In this document: piece by piece, positions 1-8,729 of the stretch
Position numbering within the stretch: the first letter of the stretch is position 1
How the letters are laid out: each line of letters begins with the position of its first letter
Assembly (NCBI GenBank): GCA_026391775.1
Contig: JAPLDK010000074.1
Location: forward strand, 177,669-241,668
Reading direction: 5' to 3'
Source: Bacteroidota bacterium
GTDB lineage: Bacteria > Bacteroidota > Bacteroidia > Bacteroidales > FEN-979
Length of the DNA: 64,000 nucleotides
Translations under genes and position numbers: made by a program
The notes under the pieces: model-generated
Told to the model about the DNA's origin: nothing
Databases searched by the model: none
What the model saw: the letters and a program-made list of their open reading frames with translations, nothing else

Positions 1-1117
1 TAAGGTCCCTGTCCTGCTCAAGAACACCGTTAAGGATCGATTTAAACTGCCTGGAACTGAATGATAACGGATTCTGCCGCAAAATTATTCTATTTTTCTT
101 TGATTTTAAGACTTCCAGGGCATTCTTTTCATACTCAGGTGCAAGAAGTATCTCAAAAAACAATTTGTTCAATTCCCCTGCGGTTTCCATATCTATCCTT
201 CTGTTTGCAACAACTATGCCTCCGAAAGCCGAAAGGTTGTCGCAAGCAAGGGCATCAAGATATGCCTCTTTGATAGTCTCCCTGCAGGCAACTCCACATG
301 GGTTGGTATGTTTTATAATGGCAACGGAAGGTTCGTGAAATTCTGCAATAAGGTTAATGGCAGCATCGATATCAACGATGTTATTGTAGGAAAGTTCTTT
401 CCCGTGCAATTGTTCAAAGTTCTCTGGCAGGGAACCAAAAAACGAACCTTTCTGGTGAGGATTCTCACCATATCTCATCGTAGCCGAGATCATCTGGCTC
501 TGTTTGAAGGCTGCTATTTTTTCACTCCGGTTGAAATAATTGAAGATCTGTGTGTCATAATGTGAAGAAATGTTGAATGCCTGGGCTGCAAAATACCTCC
601 TGTCTTCAACATTTGTAAAACCATTCTTTTCCCCGAGAAGCTTCATAAGGGGTTTATAAAAGCCAGCTGCAGGAATAACAACCACATGCCGGTAATTTTT
701 TGCAGCTGCCCTGATCAGCGAGATTCCTCCTATATCGATCTTTTCAATGATCTCTTCCTCATTATCGGTACCGGCAACAGTTTTTTCAAAAGGATAAAGG
801 TCCACGATCACAAGGTCGATCGAGGGAATATCGTAATGCTCAACATCCTTCACATCCGAAAGCGAGCCCCTCCTCCACAGGATACCCCCAAACACTTTAG
901 GGTGAAGCGTCTTCACCCGTCCCCCAAGAATGGAAGGGTAAGTGGTCACTTCCTCTATGGATGTTGCCGCAATGCCCTTACTCTTAAGGAAATCAAACGT
1001 TCCTCCCGTTGAATAAATATGCACATTGTGGGCTTCCAGAGTTTTAGCAATTTCTTCAATCCCTTCCTTGGAATAGACTGAGATCAGCGCCGAAGTAATT
1101 TTTATTTGATCGATCAT
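1..1117 (-). CDS. purH: Bifunctional phosphoribosylaminoimidazolecarboxamide formyltransferase/IMP cyclohydrolase, truncated by the window edge (C-terminus missing)
   Basis: Minus-strand translation from ATG at 1117: MIDQIKITSALISVYSKEGIEEIAKTLEAHNVHIYSTGGTFDFLKS...YGENPHQKGSFFGSLPENFEQLHGKELSYNNIVDIDAAINLIAEF...AIIKHTNPCGVA. Motifs are typical of PurH. The ORF track lists only spurious plus-strand ORFs here. Confidence 0.95.
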   Translation of the reverse strand, partial: MIDQIKITSALISVYSKEGIEEIAKTLEAHNVHIYSTGGTFDFLKSKGIAATSIEEVTTYPSILGGRVKTLHPKVFGGILWRRGSLSDVKDVEHYDIPSIDLVIVDLYPFEKTVAGTDNEEEIIEKIDIGGISLIRAAAKNYRHVVVIPAAGFYKPLMKLLGEKNGFTNVEDRRYFAAQAFNISSHYDTQIFNYFNRSEKIAAFKQSQMISATMRYGENPHQKGSFFGSLPENFEQLHGKELSYNNIVDIDAAINLIAEFHEPSVAIIKHTNPCGVACRETIKEAYLDALACDNLSAFGGIVVANRRIDMETAGELNKLFFEILLAPEYEKNALEVLKSKKNRIILRQNPLSFSSRQFKSILNGVLEQDRDL

Positions 1118-1252
1118 GGGTATATCTGTAACTCTGACAGGTTTTTTTCGTCTAAAATTAATAAATTCAATTTCCTGCAATGTTATGAAAAATAGCGGGA
1201 TTTTCCAATATTTGGTGCTTAGTTTTTAAGGATTTACGTATCTTTACACGCT

Positions 1253-2515
1253 GTGAAACAATTTCAGGCATACCTCATTTTTCTCAGACTCTTCAGAGAA
1301 AGTTACCTTTTTGCCCTGCAGGCAATTGTTGTTAATAAAGTCAGGACTATATTATCGTTGCTGGGTATCACCATTGGTATTTTCTGTGTGATCTCAGTGT
1401 TTACTGTTTTCGATTCCATGGAAGCTGCCATCAGGAAAAGTATTGCCTCTCTTGGAAGCAATGTCCTGTATGTTCAGAAATGGCCCTGGTCAATGGGTTC
1501 AGATTATCCATGGTGGAAATACTACCAGAGGCCTGAAGCAACCCTGGAAGATTTGCGTGAGATTGAAAAACGCAGCAGCCTTGCAGCTTATACAGCCTTT
1601 TTCGCACAGGTTAACAAGACTGTTAAATACCGCAGTAACTATGTTGAAAATGTTGGGATCCTGGGTGTTTCTTTCGATTTTGATAAGGTCTGGAATTTTG
1701 AGATTGCCAATGGCCGGTATTTCTCGGCCAATGAAGCAGCCAGCGGCCGGCCTATTGCTATAATCGGGTCTGATATAGCTACCGGCCTTTTCCCTTACCA
1801 GGAAGCAATTGGTCAGAAAATTAAAATTTTCGGCAGGAATATTGAGATAGTAGGAGTGATTAAAAAAGAGGGAGAGGACTTTTTCGGGAACAGCAACGAC
1901 AAAGCCGTTTATCTCCCGGTAAATTACTTTAAAACCCTGGTTAACCTGAAGGAAATGGGAACAACCATCGCAGTGAAAGCCAGCCCTATGGTTTCCAATG
2001 CCGAACTCAAAGACGAGCTCACGGGGATAATGCGTTCTATAAGGAAAATAAAGCCTTCGGCTGAAGACAATTTCGCGATCAATGAAACTGATATCATTGC
2101 CAAGGGTTTTGACAGTCTTTTCGGGGTTATCGCTATGGTAGGATGGATCATCGGCGGCTTCTCCCTGCTGGTGGGAGGTTTCGGTATAGCCAATATCATG
2201 TTCGTTTCGGTCAAGGAAAGAACAGGCATTATAGGTATCCAGAAAGCACTGGGAGCGAAAAATTATTTCATCCTGCTGCAATTCCTTTTTGAAGCTATTT
2301 TTCTTTCGATAATCGGTGGAATTGTTGGACTGTTGATCATACTGATCATGACCCTGATTGTCTCCAATACTACAAGCTTTCACCTGATCCTCACCCAGGG
2401 AAATATTATCCTGGGAGTAGGTGTTTCGGCAATAATAGGACTGATTTCCGGAATCATCCCTGCGTTTACTGCCTCTAGGTTGGACCCAGTGGAAGCAATG
2501 AGGACAAGTATGTGA
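1253..2515 (+). CDS. ABC transporter permease (MacB/FtsX-type, MacB_PCD plus FtsX domains)
   Basis: 420 aa, GTG start; N-terminal TM then SLLGITIGIFCVISVFTVFDSM, C-terminal FtsX-like domain (GIANIMFVSVKERTGIIGIQKALGAKN...PAFTASRLDPVEAMR). Confidence 0.92.
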   Translation: MKQFQAYLIFLRLFRESYLFALQAIVVNKVRTILSLLGITIGIFCVISVFTVFDSMEAAIRKSIASLGSNVLYVQKWPWSMGSDYPWWKYYQRPEATLEDLREIEKRSSLAAYTAFFAQVNKTVKYRSNYVENVGILGVSFDFDKVWNFEIANGRYFSANEAASGRPIAIIGSDIATGLFPYQEAIGQKIKIFGRNIEIVGVIKKEGEDFFGNSNDKAVYLPVNYFKTLVNLKEMGTTIAVKASPMVSNAELKDELTGIMRSIRKIKPSAEDNFAINETDIIAKGFDSLFGVIAMVGWIIGGFSLLVGGFGIANIMFVSVKERTGIIGIQKALGAKNYFILLQFLFEAIFLSIIGGIVGLLIILIMTLIVSNTTSFHLILTQGNIILGVGVSAIIGLISGIIPAFTASRLDPVEAMRTSM

Positions 2516-2520
2516 TCCTT

Positions 2521-3024
2521 TTAGAAAGGCCAGAACTGGTTATCGTTCCAGATCTTTTCCTTTAGTTCATTATCAATATCATTCAGGACTTTCAGATGGC
2601 CCTTTTCCCAATCAGCAAGCCACTGGTATAGCTCCTTTTCATTAGGATCTGTTGTTACCTCGGCCTGCTTTGAATAAACTTCAATAGCCCTCTTTTCAAA
2701 ATCAATGGCAGCAGAAATAGCAGCAGCTTCGAATCCTGCAGAAGAAATCTTCTCTTTAATCTCCTCGCTAAGGATAAGATTTGCAAACTCCTCATGTGCA
2801 AGGTCTGGCAGGTTCACATGTGCAAACTTATGTTCTTTCTCATAATGGAGAAACTGGTCAGAAAGAAACTTAACGTGTTTTGTTTCTTCATCTGCCATGA
2901 CAAGAAAAATATGTTTGATTTCAGGGTCAGTCGTGTTTTCAGCAACTTTCAAATAAAATGCAAAACCTCTTTTTTCCATGAGGATTGCTATTTTCAGGAT
3001 GTCTATCGCCTTCTTGGTTTCCAT
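2521..3024 (-). CDS. Ferritin-like / rubrerythrin-type diiron domain protein
   Basis: 167 aa; EKRGFAFYLKVAE...MADEETKHVKFL and FEKRAIEVYSKQAE...WEKGHLKVL, two E...ExxH half-motifs. Confidence 0.85.
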   Translation of the reverse strand: METKKAIDILKIAILMEKRGFAFYLKVAENTTDPEIKHIFLVMADEETKHVKFLSDQFLHYEKEHKFAHVNLPDLAHEEFANLILSEEIKEKISSAGFEAAAISAAIDFEKRAIEVYSKQAEVTTDPNEKELYQWLADWEKGHLKVLNDIDNELKEKIWNDNQFWPF

Positions 3025-3033
3025 ATGTATGAT

Positions 3034-3435
3034 TTATTTGCTGCATAATTCCATTAATACTCCTTTTGTTGATTTCGGATGAAGAAACCCAATGTTCAGG
3101 CCTTCTGCCCCTTTGCGCGACTGCTTGTCGATAAGATCTATGCCCGATTCCTTTGCCTCATTAAGTGCGACATCAGCATTTTCCACCGCAAAAGCCAGAT
3201 GGTGAATCCCTTCGCCTTTCTTCTCCAGAAATTTTCCAATGGGGCCTTCAGGATCAGTGGATTCAAGTAATTCAATTTTGGTCGGACCAATCATAAAAAA
3301 GGCTGTCCTCACTTTCTGATCCCTGACTTCTTCTATTGAATAACACTTAGTTCCCAGAATCTTTTCATAAAAAGGAATGCACTCATCAAGACTTCTTACT
3401 GCAATTCCAATATGCTCAATATGAGTTGGTTTCAT
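3034..3435 (-). CDS. mce: Methylmalonyl-CoA epimerase (VOC/glyoxalase superfamily)
   Basis: 133 aa; MKPTHIEHIGIAVRSLDECIPFYEKILG...GEGIHHLAFAVEN...GVLMELCSK. Confidence 0.93.
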   Translation of the reverse strand: MKPTHIEHIGIAVRSLDECIPFYEKILGTKCYSIEEVRDQKVRTAFFMIGPTKIELLESTDPEGPIGKFLEKKGEGIHHLAFAVENADVALNEAKESGIDLIDKQSRKGAEGLNIGFLHPKSTKGVLMELCSK

Positions 3436-3677
3436 AACTCAGTATATTTGATTTTGTTAATAAATTAACAAATGCAGAACAAAAGTACAGGGATTTTTGG
3501 AATTTTCAATGACCATTTTGTCAGTTTCTGGCGAATGAATACTACATTACAATTAAAACCAAAAAATATTTTATGGTTTAGGGGCTGTGATCCTGCGACA
3601 ATTTTCTAATCTCTCCTTATCTTTATACCGATATATTCTTCGAATAACAAAATTATCCTACAGGTAATATAAGATAT

Positions 3678-4091
3678 ATGGAAAACGTCTTTTCTGCATG
3701 TAAACTGAAAATCGGGCATTCAATATATGTTTTGCCTTCAGAAGTGCCGGAATTGCTAATTAAAGGCGCTATCCTCGTTGATATAAGGACCGAATTAGAA
3801 ACCGAGATCAAGGCTTTCGGGGTGGAGAATGTAATTTACCTTCCTTATTATGATTTGGATAAGGAATGGGAATCATTGCCTGTGAACAACCCTCTTATTT
3901 TTGCTGATGCTGTAGGCCTGCACAGCAAAGAAGCTGCTGAGAAGATGTATCAAAAAGGCTATGCTGATATGGCCAGCCTTAGCGGGGGTATTACCGATTG
4001 GGATAAAGACGGGATGCCGATGAAAGCCGGAAAGTACCAGCCCCTTAACGGCCCATGTCCCTGTATGATCAGGCCACATGAAAGAAAATAA
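3678..4091 (+). CDS. Rhodanese-like domain protein
   Basis: 137 aa; LLIKGAILVDIRTELE...YADMASLSGGITDWDKDGMPM. Confidence 0.8.
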   Translation: MENVFSACKLKIGHSIYVLPSEVPELLIKGAILVDIRTELETEIKAFGVENVIYLPYYDLDKEWESLPVNNPLIFADAVGLHSKEAAEKMYQKGYADMASLSGGITDWDKDGMPMKAGKYQPLNGPCPCMIRPHERK

Positions 4092-4138
4092 AAAAACCTT
4101 CGTGACATCTATCTTACTTATGCCGTGAAGGGTTGCCG

Positions 4139-4212
4139 TGGAGTATAGGGGAGTCGAACCCCTGACCTCTAGACTGCCAGTCTAACGCTCTAGCCAACTG
4201 AGCTAATACCCC
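4139..4212 (-). tRNA. tRNA-Ala(GGC)
   Basis: Reverse complement GGGGTATTAGCTCAGTTGGCTAGAGCGTTAGACTGGCAGTCTAGAGGTCAGGGGTTCGACTCCCCTATACTCCA folds as a cloverleaf; anticodon loop CTGGCAG (GGC); acceptor stem carries the G3:U70 alanine identity pair. Confidence 0.96.
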
Positions 4213-4250
4213 TTAGGGCTGCAAAAGTAAAAAATTTTTTAATTTGCAGC

Positions 4251-4258
4251 TATATTTG
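4251..4258 (+). promoter_or_regulatory. Putative Bacteroidota -7 box (TATATTTG) upstream of thpR
   Basis: Matches the TAnnTTTG consensus 14 bp before the ATG at 4273; no clear -33 element. Confidence 0.4.
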
Positions 4259-4272
4259 TTATACCTCCGTAT

Positions 4273-4833
4273 ATGAAGCGCATTTTCGCCGCAGTTAAAA
4301 TTGAGCCTGGTAAGAAATTCATCAAATCATTCAGAGAGCTCAGATCCAGGCTCAGTTCAGAGCCAATAAAATGGGTCGAAGAACATAATATTCATATTAC
4401 AATAAAATTTTTCGGTGAAACAAATGAACTTCTTATTCCTGCTATTTCAGGAACAATTGGGAAGATTGCTAAAAATTGCAGGGAATTCAACTTCAGGTTG
4501 TCCGGAATTGGTCTTTTCGGCAGCCGCTACCAGCCCAGGGTTGTGTGGGTGGGGATTGTGCCATACGAGCCTCTGGCCTTGCTGATGAAGACCATGCAGT
4601 TGGAAATGGAGCAACATGGGTTTAAATCAGACCAACAGAATATCGTGCCTCATTTGACGTTGGGAAGAATTAAATTTCTGAAAGACAAAACTTTGTTTCA
4701 AAAGGTTATTGAGGCAAACAGGGAAATTCAGTCGGACCCCATGAAAATCTCAGAGATTATTTTATTTGAGAGTGTTCTGCTCAAGGAGGGCCCGCAGTAT
4801 ATTTCTCTGGTGAGATTCCCATTTGCACAATAA
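4273..4833 (+). CDS. thpR: RNA 2',3'-cyclic phosphodiesterase (2'-5' RNA ligase family)
   Basis: 186 aa with two HxT motifs: HNIHITIKFFGE and VPHLTLGRIK. Confidence 0.92.
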   Translation: MKRIFAAVKIEPGKKFIKSFRELRSRLSSEPIKWVEEHNIHITIKFFGETNELLIPAISGTIGKIAKNCREFNFRLSGIGLFGSRYQPRVVWVGIVPYEPLALLMKTMQLEMEQHGFKSDQQNIVPHLTLGRIKFLKDKTLFQKVIEANREIQSDPMKISEIILFESVLLKEGPQYISLVRFPFAQ

Positions 4834-4834
4834 A

Positions 4835-4866
4835 AAATGGCCGGTTTTAAAATAAAGCCGGCCATA
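4835..4866. terminator. Bidirectional stem-loop terminator between convergent genes
   Basis: Inverted repeat ATGGCCGG (4837-4844) / CCGGCCAT (4858-4865) with flanking A/T tracts, between thpR (+) and the DUF6249-like gene (-). Confidence 0.75.
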
Positions 4867-4886
4867 ACAACCTGATGAGCAAAAAA

Positions 4887-5231
4887 TCACTGATTATTTT
4901 CAGTTTTATCTGTTCCTTTAAACCTGTTTGCCATGATGTAATATATCATCAAGGCAACACCGCCCAGGAGACAGATCATGGAAAAAAAAGCAGCTTCTTC
5001 TTCCATGGTAGTTGAACTGGCAATAATTTTTCCTGCAATAATTCCAAGGCCGATGCCAATAAATATCATCCCCCATTTCAGGGATCCAAGAATATTGCCC
5101 TTTGTTTCAAGGTTAGAGGCATTCCCTCCATTTTTTATCAGGCTCAACCGTTCTTTATGCCTGAGTACGATGTACACAATGCCAAAAATCGTGGCAAAGA
5201 CTGTAACCGGTACAATAACTTCTGCATTCAT
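4887..5231 (-). CDS. DUF6249-like small membrane protein
   Basis: 114 aa; N-terminal TM, RHKERLSLIKNG, then two TM segments. Confidence 0.7.
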   Translation of the reverse strand: MNAEVIVPVTVFATIFGIVYIVLRHKERLSLIKNGGNASNLETKGNILGSLKWGMIFIGIGLGIIAGKIIASSTTMEEEAAFFSMICLLGGVALMIYYIMANRFKGTDKTENNQ

Positions 5232-5306
5232 ATCCGTGTGTGTTTAGGGTTTTGTGTGTATTATGACCCTTTGACGCAGTTGTTATTATTAGGTTACACC
5301 TGAATA

Positions 5307-6731
5307 TCAGAGAACAATGAATTTTGCTGTAAAAGAACCGCTCTCATTGAACAGTTTAAGATACATGATCCCATGAGGTAAACCGGTGACATCAATCTCA
5401 TGTATATAGTCCCGATTTGGCCAGGCAAGACTTGTATGATATAGTATTTCACCAAGCTGATCAACAATGATCACCTCATAATGGGTGGCGGTACCTTTGG
5501 TGTGAATGAATAATTTATCTGAAACCGGATTTGGCGAGATAAATATCCCGGGACCAGTTCTGTTTTCTTCAAAGCCGCTGCAATTCTTCGTAATAATCTG
5601 TTTTATTGATGCCTGGCCGTTGCCACATCCGTTTACACCGAAAGTGGTAATCGGCCCGGGTAAGGCATTTATCCAAAATTCCACAGTGATACGGTTGGTA
5701 TGCAACCCCGATGTAATGGTCGCACCCTGAGGTAAGGTCCATACATAGGAAGTTGCATTCGGCAATGGGGTAATTGAATAGTTATAATTTTCTTCCCCAA
5801 TGCAAACCGTGTCTGGCCCCGAAATAACACCTGCGGCGGAAGGTAACGAATCCACTGCCACAATTTTTGTAACCGATGGACCGGTCCCGCATGAATTCTC
5901 CCCCGACACACTAATAGTTCCGGCCGATACACCCCATTTTACACTTACTGCAGGTGTTCCATCGCCACTGAGAATAACCGCATCCCAGGGAACAATCCAT
6001 AAATAATGCACAGTATTGGGGATAGTGTCGGTGTAAAAACTTCCGGTATCAGACTGGCAAATGTGCGAAGGCCCCAATATTTCAAGTGATGCAGAAGGGA
6101 ATGGTGTTACTTCGACCGATAAAACGCTGGGAACGCTGGTTCCGCAATTATTACCTATAATTACAGAAATAGTACCGGAATATTTTCCCCATTTCAGTTG
6201 AATGGCGGGAGTATTCTGACCCGATTGGATTACTGCTCCCGTAGGTACTGTCCATGAGTAAGAAGTCGCGCCAAAGAACTCACTGATTGAATAATCACTT
6301 ATTGCACCGGAACAAACCTCAGCCGGACCGTAAATAGGAGAAGGGGGTGGGGGGATAGTTTCAACTTGAACCATGACACTGTCGGTAGCAGTATCGTAAA
6401 ATGCGTCGGTAACAACCACATAATACATAGTATTAACAAGGGGTGTTGCCAGAGGGTTGGGGCTTGCCGGATTGGACAAAGTGGGTGCAGGTGACCATGA
6501 GTAAGAAAAAGGGGACTGCCCTCCCTGAATAGTTACTGAAAGCTGGGAATATTGTCCCTGGCAAATTGTATCAGGGTCCGCAAAAGCTTCTACAATAAAA
6601 AGCTTTTGCCCGGATAACTGAATTGACAGCGCTAAAAGGAAAAACAGAAGTGTTGAATATTTCATAATACAATTAACAAAACCCCTGAGTTCATACCAAT
6701 ACAAAATTACAAAAAACCTGCTGGTTTCCAA
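5307..6731 (-). CDS. Secreted protein with PKD-like repeats and T9SS type A sorting domain
   Basis: 474 aa; repeated YxWxxPxGAxIxSGxxTPxIxVxWG...GTISV modules; C-terminus FISPNPVSDKLFIHTKG...VDQLGEILY...LPHGIMYLKLFNESGSFTAKFIVL. Confidence 0.88.
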   Translation of the reverse strand: METSRFFVILYWYELRGFVNCIMKYSTLLFFLLALSIQLSGQKLFIVEAFADPDTICQGQYSQLSVTIQGGQSPFSYSWSPAPTLSNPASPNPLATPLVNTMYYVVVTDAFYDTATDSVMVQVETIPPPPSPIYGPAEVCSGAISDYSISEFFGATSYSWTVPTGAVIQSGQNTPAIQLKWGKYSGTISVIIGNNCGTSVPSVLSVEVTPFPSASLEILGPSHICQSDTGSFYTDTIPNTVHYLWIVPWDAVILSGDGTPAVSVKWGVSAGTISVSGENSCGTGPSVTKIVAVDSLPSAAGVISGPDTVCIGEENYNYSITPLPNATSYVWTLPQGATITSGLHTNRITVEFWINALPGPITTFGVNGCGNGQASIKQIITKNCSGFEENRTGPGIFISPNPVSDKLFIHTKGTATHYEVIIVDQLGEILYHTSLAWPNRDYIHEIDVTGLPHGIMYLKLFNESGSFTAKFIVL

Positions 6732-6784
6732 TAAGTTTTGTAAATAACCACTATAACTTTTTATCAGCGGACAATAAAGGATAC

Positions 6785-6792
6785 TATATTTG
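6785..6792 (+). promoter_or_regulatory. Putative -7 box (TATATTTG) upstream of the ECF sigma factor gene
   Basis: TAnnTTTG match about 45 bp upstream of the ATG at 6838. Confidence 0.45.
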
Positions 6793-6837
6793 TAAAAGCG
6801 TTGTAACCTGATACAAGCTTTAACGTCTAAACTTCAC

Positions 6838-7404
6838 ATGAAATACCAGGACGACAATTTCTACATTGAGAAGGTATTGAATGGTGATTCTTCTTCATAT
6901 GCTGCCCTGGTTGCTAAACACAAGAACCTGGTATTTTCGATCGCTCTTAAAGTATTGAATAACCGTGAGGATGCTGAAGAAATCGCCCAGGATGCGTTTG
7001 TAAAAGCCTATCATTCGCTAAAGTCATTTGAGAAAAAATCAAAGTTTTCTACCTGGCTTTATCGTATTGTTTACAACGCAGCCGTTTCCCGCACAAGAAA
7101 AAGGGTCCTGGATACAACTCCTATGGATAATTATGTGATACATAATTACTCAGAGGAAGACCTGAGGCCGGGGGTTGACGAGGTGGATCAAAATGAACAG
7201 CAGGTCTTGCTTAAAAAAGCAATGAAAAACCTGTCGGATGAGGATAATCTGTTGATCACTTTTTTCTACCACGGAAATAATTCTATTGAAGAAATCAGCA
7301 GTATCACCGGTTTATCATCTTCGAATGTCAAAGTACGGCTGCACCGGATCAGAAAAAAACTGTACGATGATATGACAGCAATGATGGCTCAACGATTGAA
7401 TTGA
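6838..7404 (+). CDS. ECF-family RNA polymerase sigma factor
   Basis: 188 aa; region 2 NNREDAEEIAQDAFVKAYHSLKSFEKKSKFSTWLYRIVYNAAVSRTRK; region 4 SIEEISSITGLSSSNVKVRLHRIRKKL. Confidence 0.95.
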   Translation: MKYQDDNFYIEKVLNGDSSSYAALVAKHKNLVFSIALKVLNNREDAEEIAQDAFVKAYHSLKSFEKKSKFSTWLYRIVYNAAVSRTRKRVLDTTPMDNYVIHNYSEEDLRPGVDEVDQNEQQVLLKKAMKNLSDEDNLLITFFYHGNNSIEEISSITGLSSSNVKVRLHRIRKKLYDDMTAMMAQRLN

Positions 7405-7423
7405 TTTTTTTAATTACACGGAT

Positions 7424-7837
7424 ATGGACAAGGATGATATGTTAAATGATGATTTCCTGGCGGATCTTATACGGAAGGTGCCACTGGAAAGTCCTTCTGA
7501 TGAGTTTATAAATAATGTGATGACCGGGATCGAGCCCCTTCCTGCCCCGGTCACTGCAAAAAAACCATACTTCTTATGGTTCAGATCATCCGCTCCTTTT
7601 ATCGTCCTGGGGATGTTCTTAATTTTAATCCTTTTCTCTTCTGACATCCCTTATCTGAATTTCATTTATGGCAAAGAATATTTTTCAGCAATTTTTGTAA
7701 AAGCTTTCCAGCCATTCTGGATTTCAATGAAAACCCTGTTTTCCTCCAGGTTTATTACCTATTCTCTTCTTATAGGCGTTTCGGCCGGGTTTCTTTTCAT
7801 TATCGATAAATTATTCTCACGCAGGTTTGCTGCATGA
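7424..7837 (+). CDS. Membrane protein, putative anti-sigma factor-like partner of the upstream ECF sigma factor
   Basis: 137 aa with a short acidic N-terminal domain and two TM segments, directly downstream of the sigma gene; function inferred from position. Confidence 0.6.
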   Translation: MDKDDMLNDDFLADLIRKVPLESPSDEFINNVMTGIEPLPAPVTAKKPYFLWFRSSAPFIVLGMFLILILFSSDIPYLNFIYGKEYFSAIFVKAFQPFWISMKTLFSSRFITYSLLIGVSAGFLFIIDKLFSRRFAA

Positions 7838-7844
7838 TATCACT

Positions 7845-8729
7845 ATGCAGATGATCCCTGAACAGATACTGAATGCCCTGTATGGATATTTTGAGAAGCA
7901 TCAACATTCTGACTTTCAGGTTCTTTCATCAAACCCCCTTGGAGGAGGATCAATAAACGAGGTTTACGTTCTTAAAACTACCATTGGACATTTTTGCCTT
8001 AAATACAACTACAGTGATGCCTTTCCAAAAATGTTCGAGACTGAAGCCAAAGGCCTTGAGCTTCTTTCAAAGGCCGGACCAATCAGAGTTCCAGGAGTCA
8101 TTTTTCATGACAATCTTCTTAATCATTCCTTTATTCTGCTGGAATTTATCCATTCAAAACCTCAGATTAAAGGGTTCTTTCAGGATTTTGGCAGAAGCCT
8201 TGCCAGTCTCCACGGGAATAAAAGCGAATTGTACGGCCTGGATTATAATAACTATATGGGCTCCCTGGCGCAAAACAATTGTTACCATTCCGACTGGGTG
8301 GATTTTTTTGTTGAGGAAAGGCTGGATAAGCAGTTGAAGCTTGCATTACATAAAGGTTTACTGGATAACTCCGGAGAAAAGCTTTTTGAAAAACTATATC
8401 TGAGGTTATATGAGCTTTTGCCTGAAGAACCTCCTTGCCTGGTACATGGTGATCTTTGGAGCGGAAATTACATTGTGTCGGAGGATGGAAGGGCTTGCCT
8501 GATTGATCCTGCTGCTTATTACGGGAACCGTGAGGTGGATCTTGCAATGTCGACATTATTCGGGGGTTTTAGTCCCGAATTTTATAATGCCTATAATGAG
8601 GAGTATCCGCTTATACCGGGGTGGAAAGACAGGCTAGACTTATACAATTTATATCCGCTGCTTATCCATCTTAATCTTTTCGGAACCAGCTATCTGGGAT
8701 CAATTTTAAGTATTTTGCGAAGATTCTGA
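7845..8729 (+). CDS. Fructosamine kinase / aminoglycoside phosphotransferase-like protein
   Basis: GGGSINEVYVLKTTIGHFCLKYN, LVHGDLWSGNYIV, LIDPAAYYGNREVDLAMSTLFGGF. ORF track start is TTG 7827; ATG 7845 or 7851 is more likely. Confidence 0.9.
   Translation: MQMIPEQILNALYGYFEKHQHSDFQVLSSNPLGGGSINEVYVLKTTIGHFCLKYNYSDAFPKMFETEAKGLELLSKAGPIRVPGVIFHDNLLNHSFILLEFIHSKPQIKGFFQDFGRSLASLHGNKSELYGLDYNNYMGSLAQNNCYHSDWVDFFVEERLDKQLKLALHKGLLDNSGEKLFEKLYLRLYELLPEEPPCLVHGDLWSGNYIVSEDGRACLIDPAAYYGNREVDLAMSTLFGGFSPEFYNAYNEEYPLIPGWKDRLDLYNLYPLLIHLNLFGTSYLGSILSILRRF

Noticed and set aside
61-1012. Plus-strand ORFs of 70, 85 and 108 aa at the left edge
   Set aside because: They lie antisense to a clear minus-strand purH reading frame and have no recognisable protein features.
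1499-2383. 294-aa minus-strand ORF
   Set aside because: Antisense shadow of the ABC permease gene; low-complexity, no domain-like motifs.
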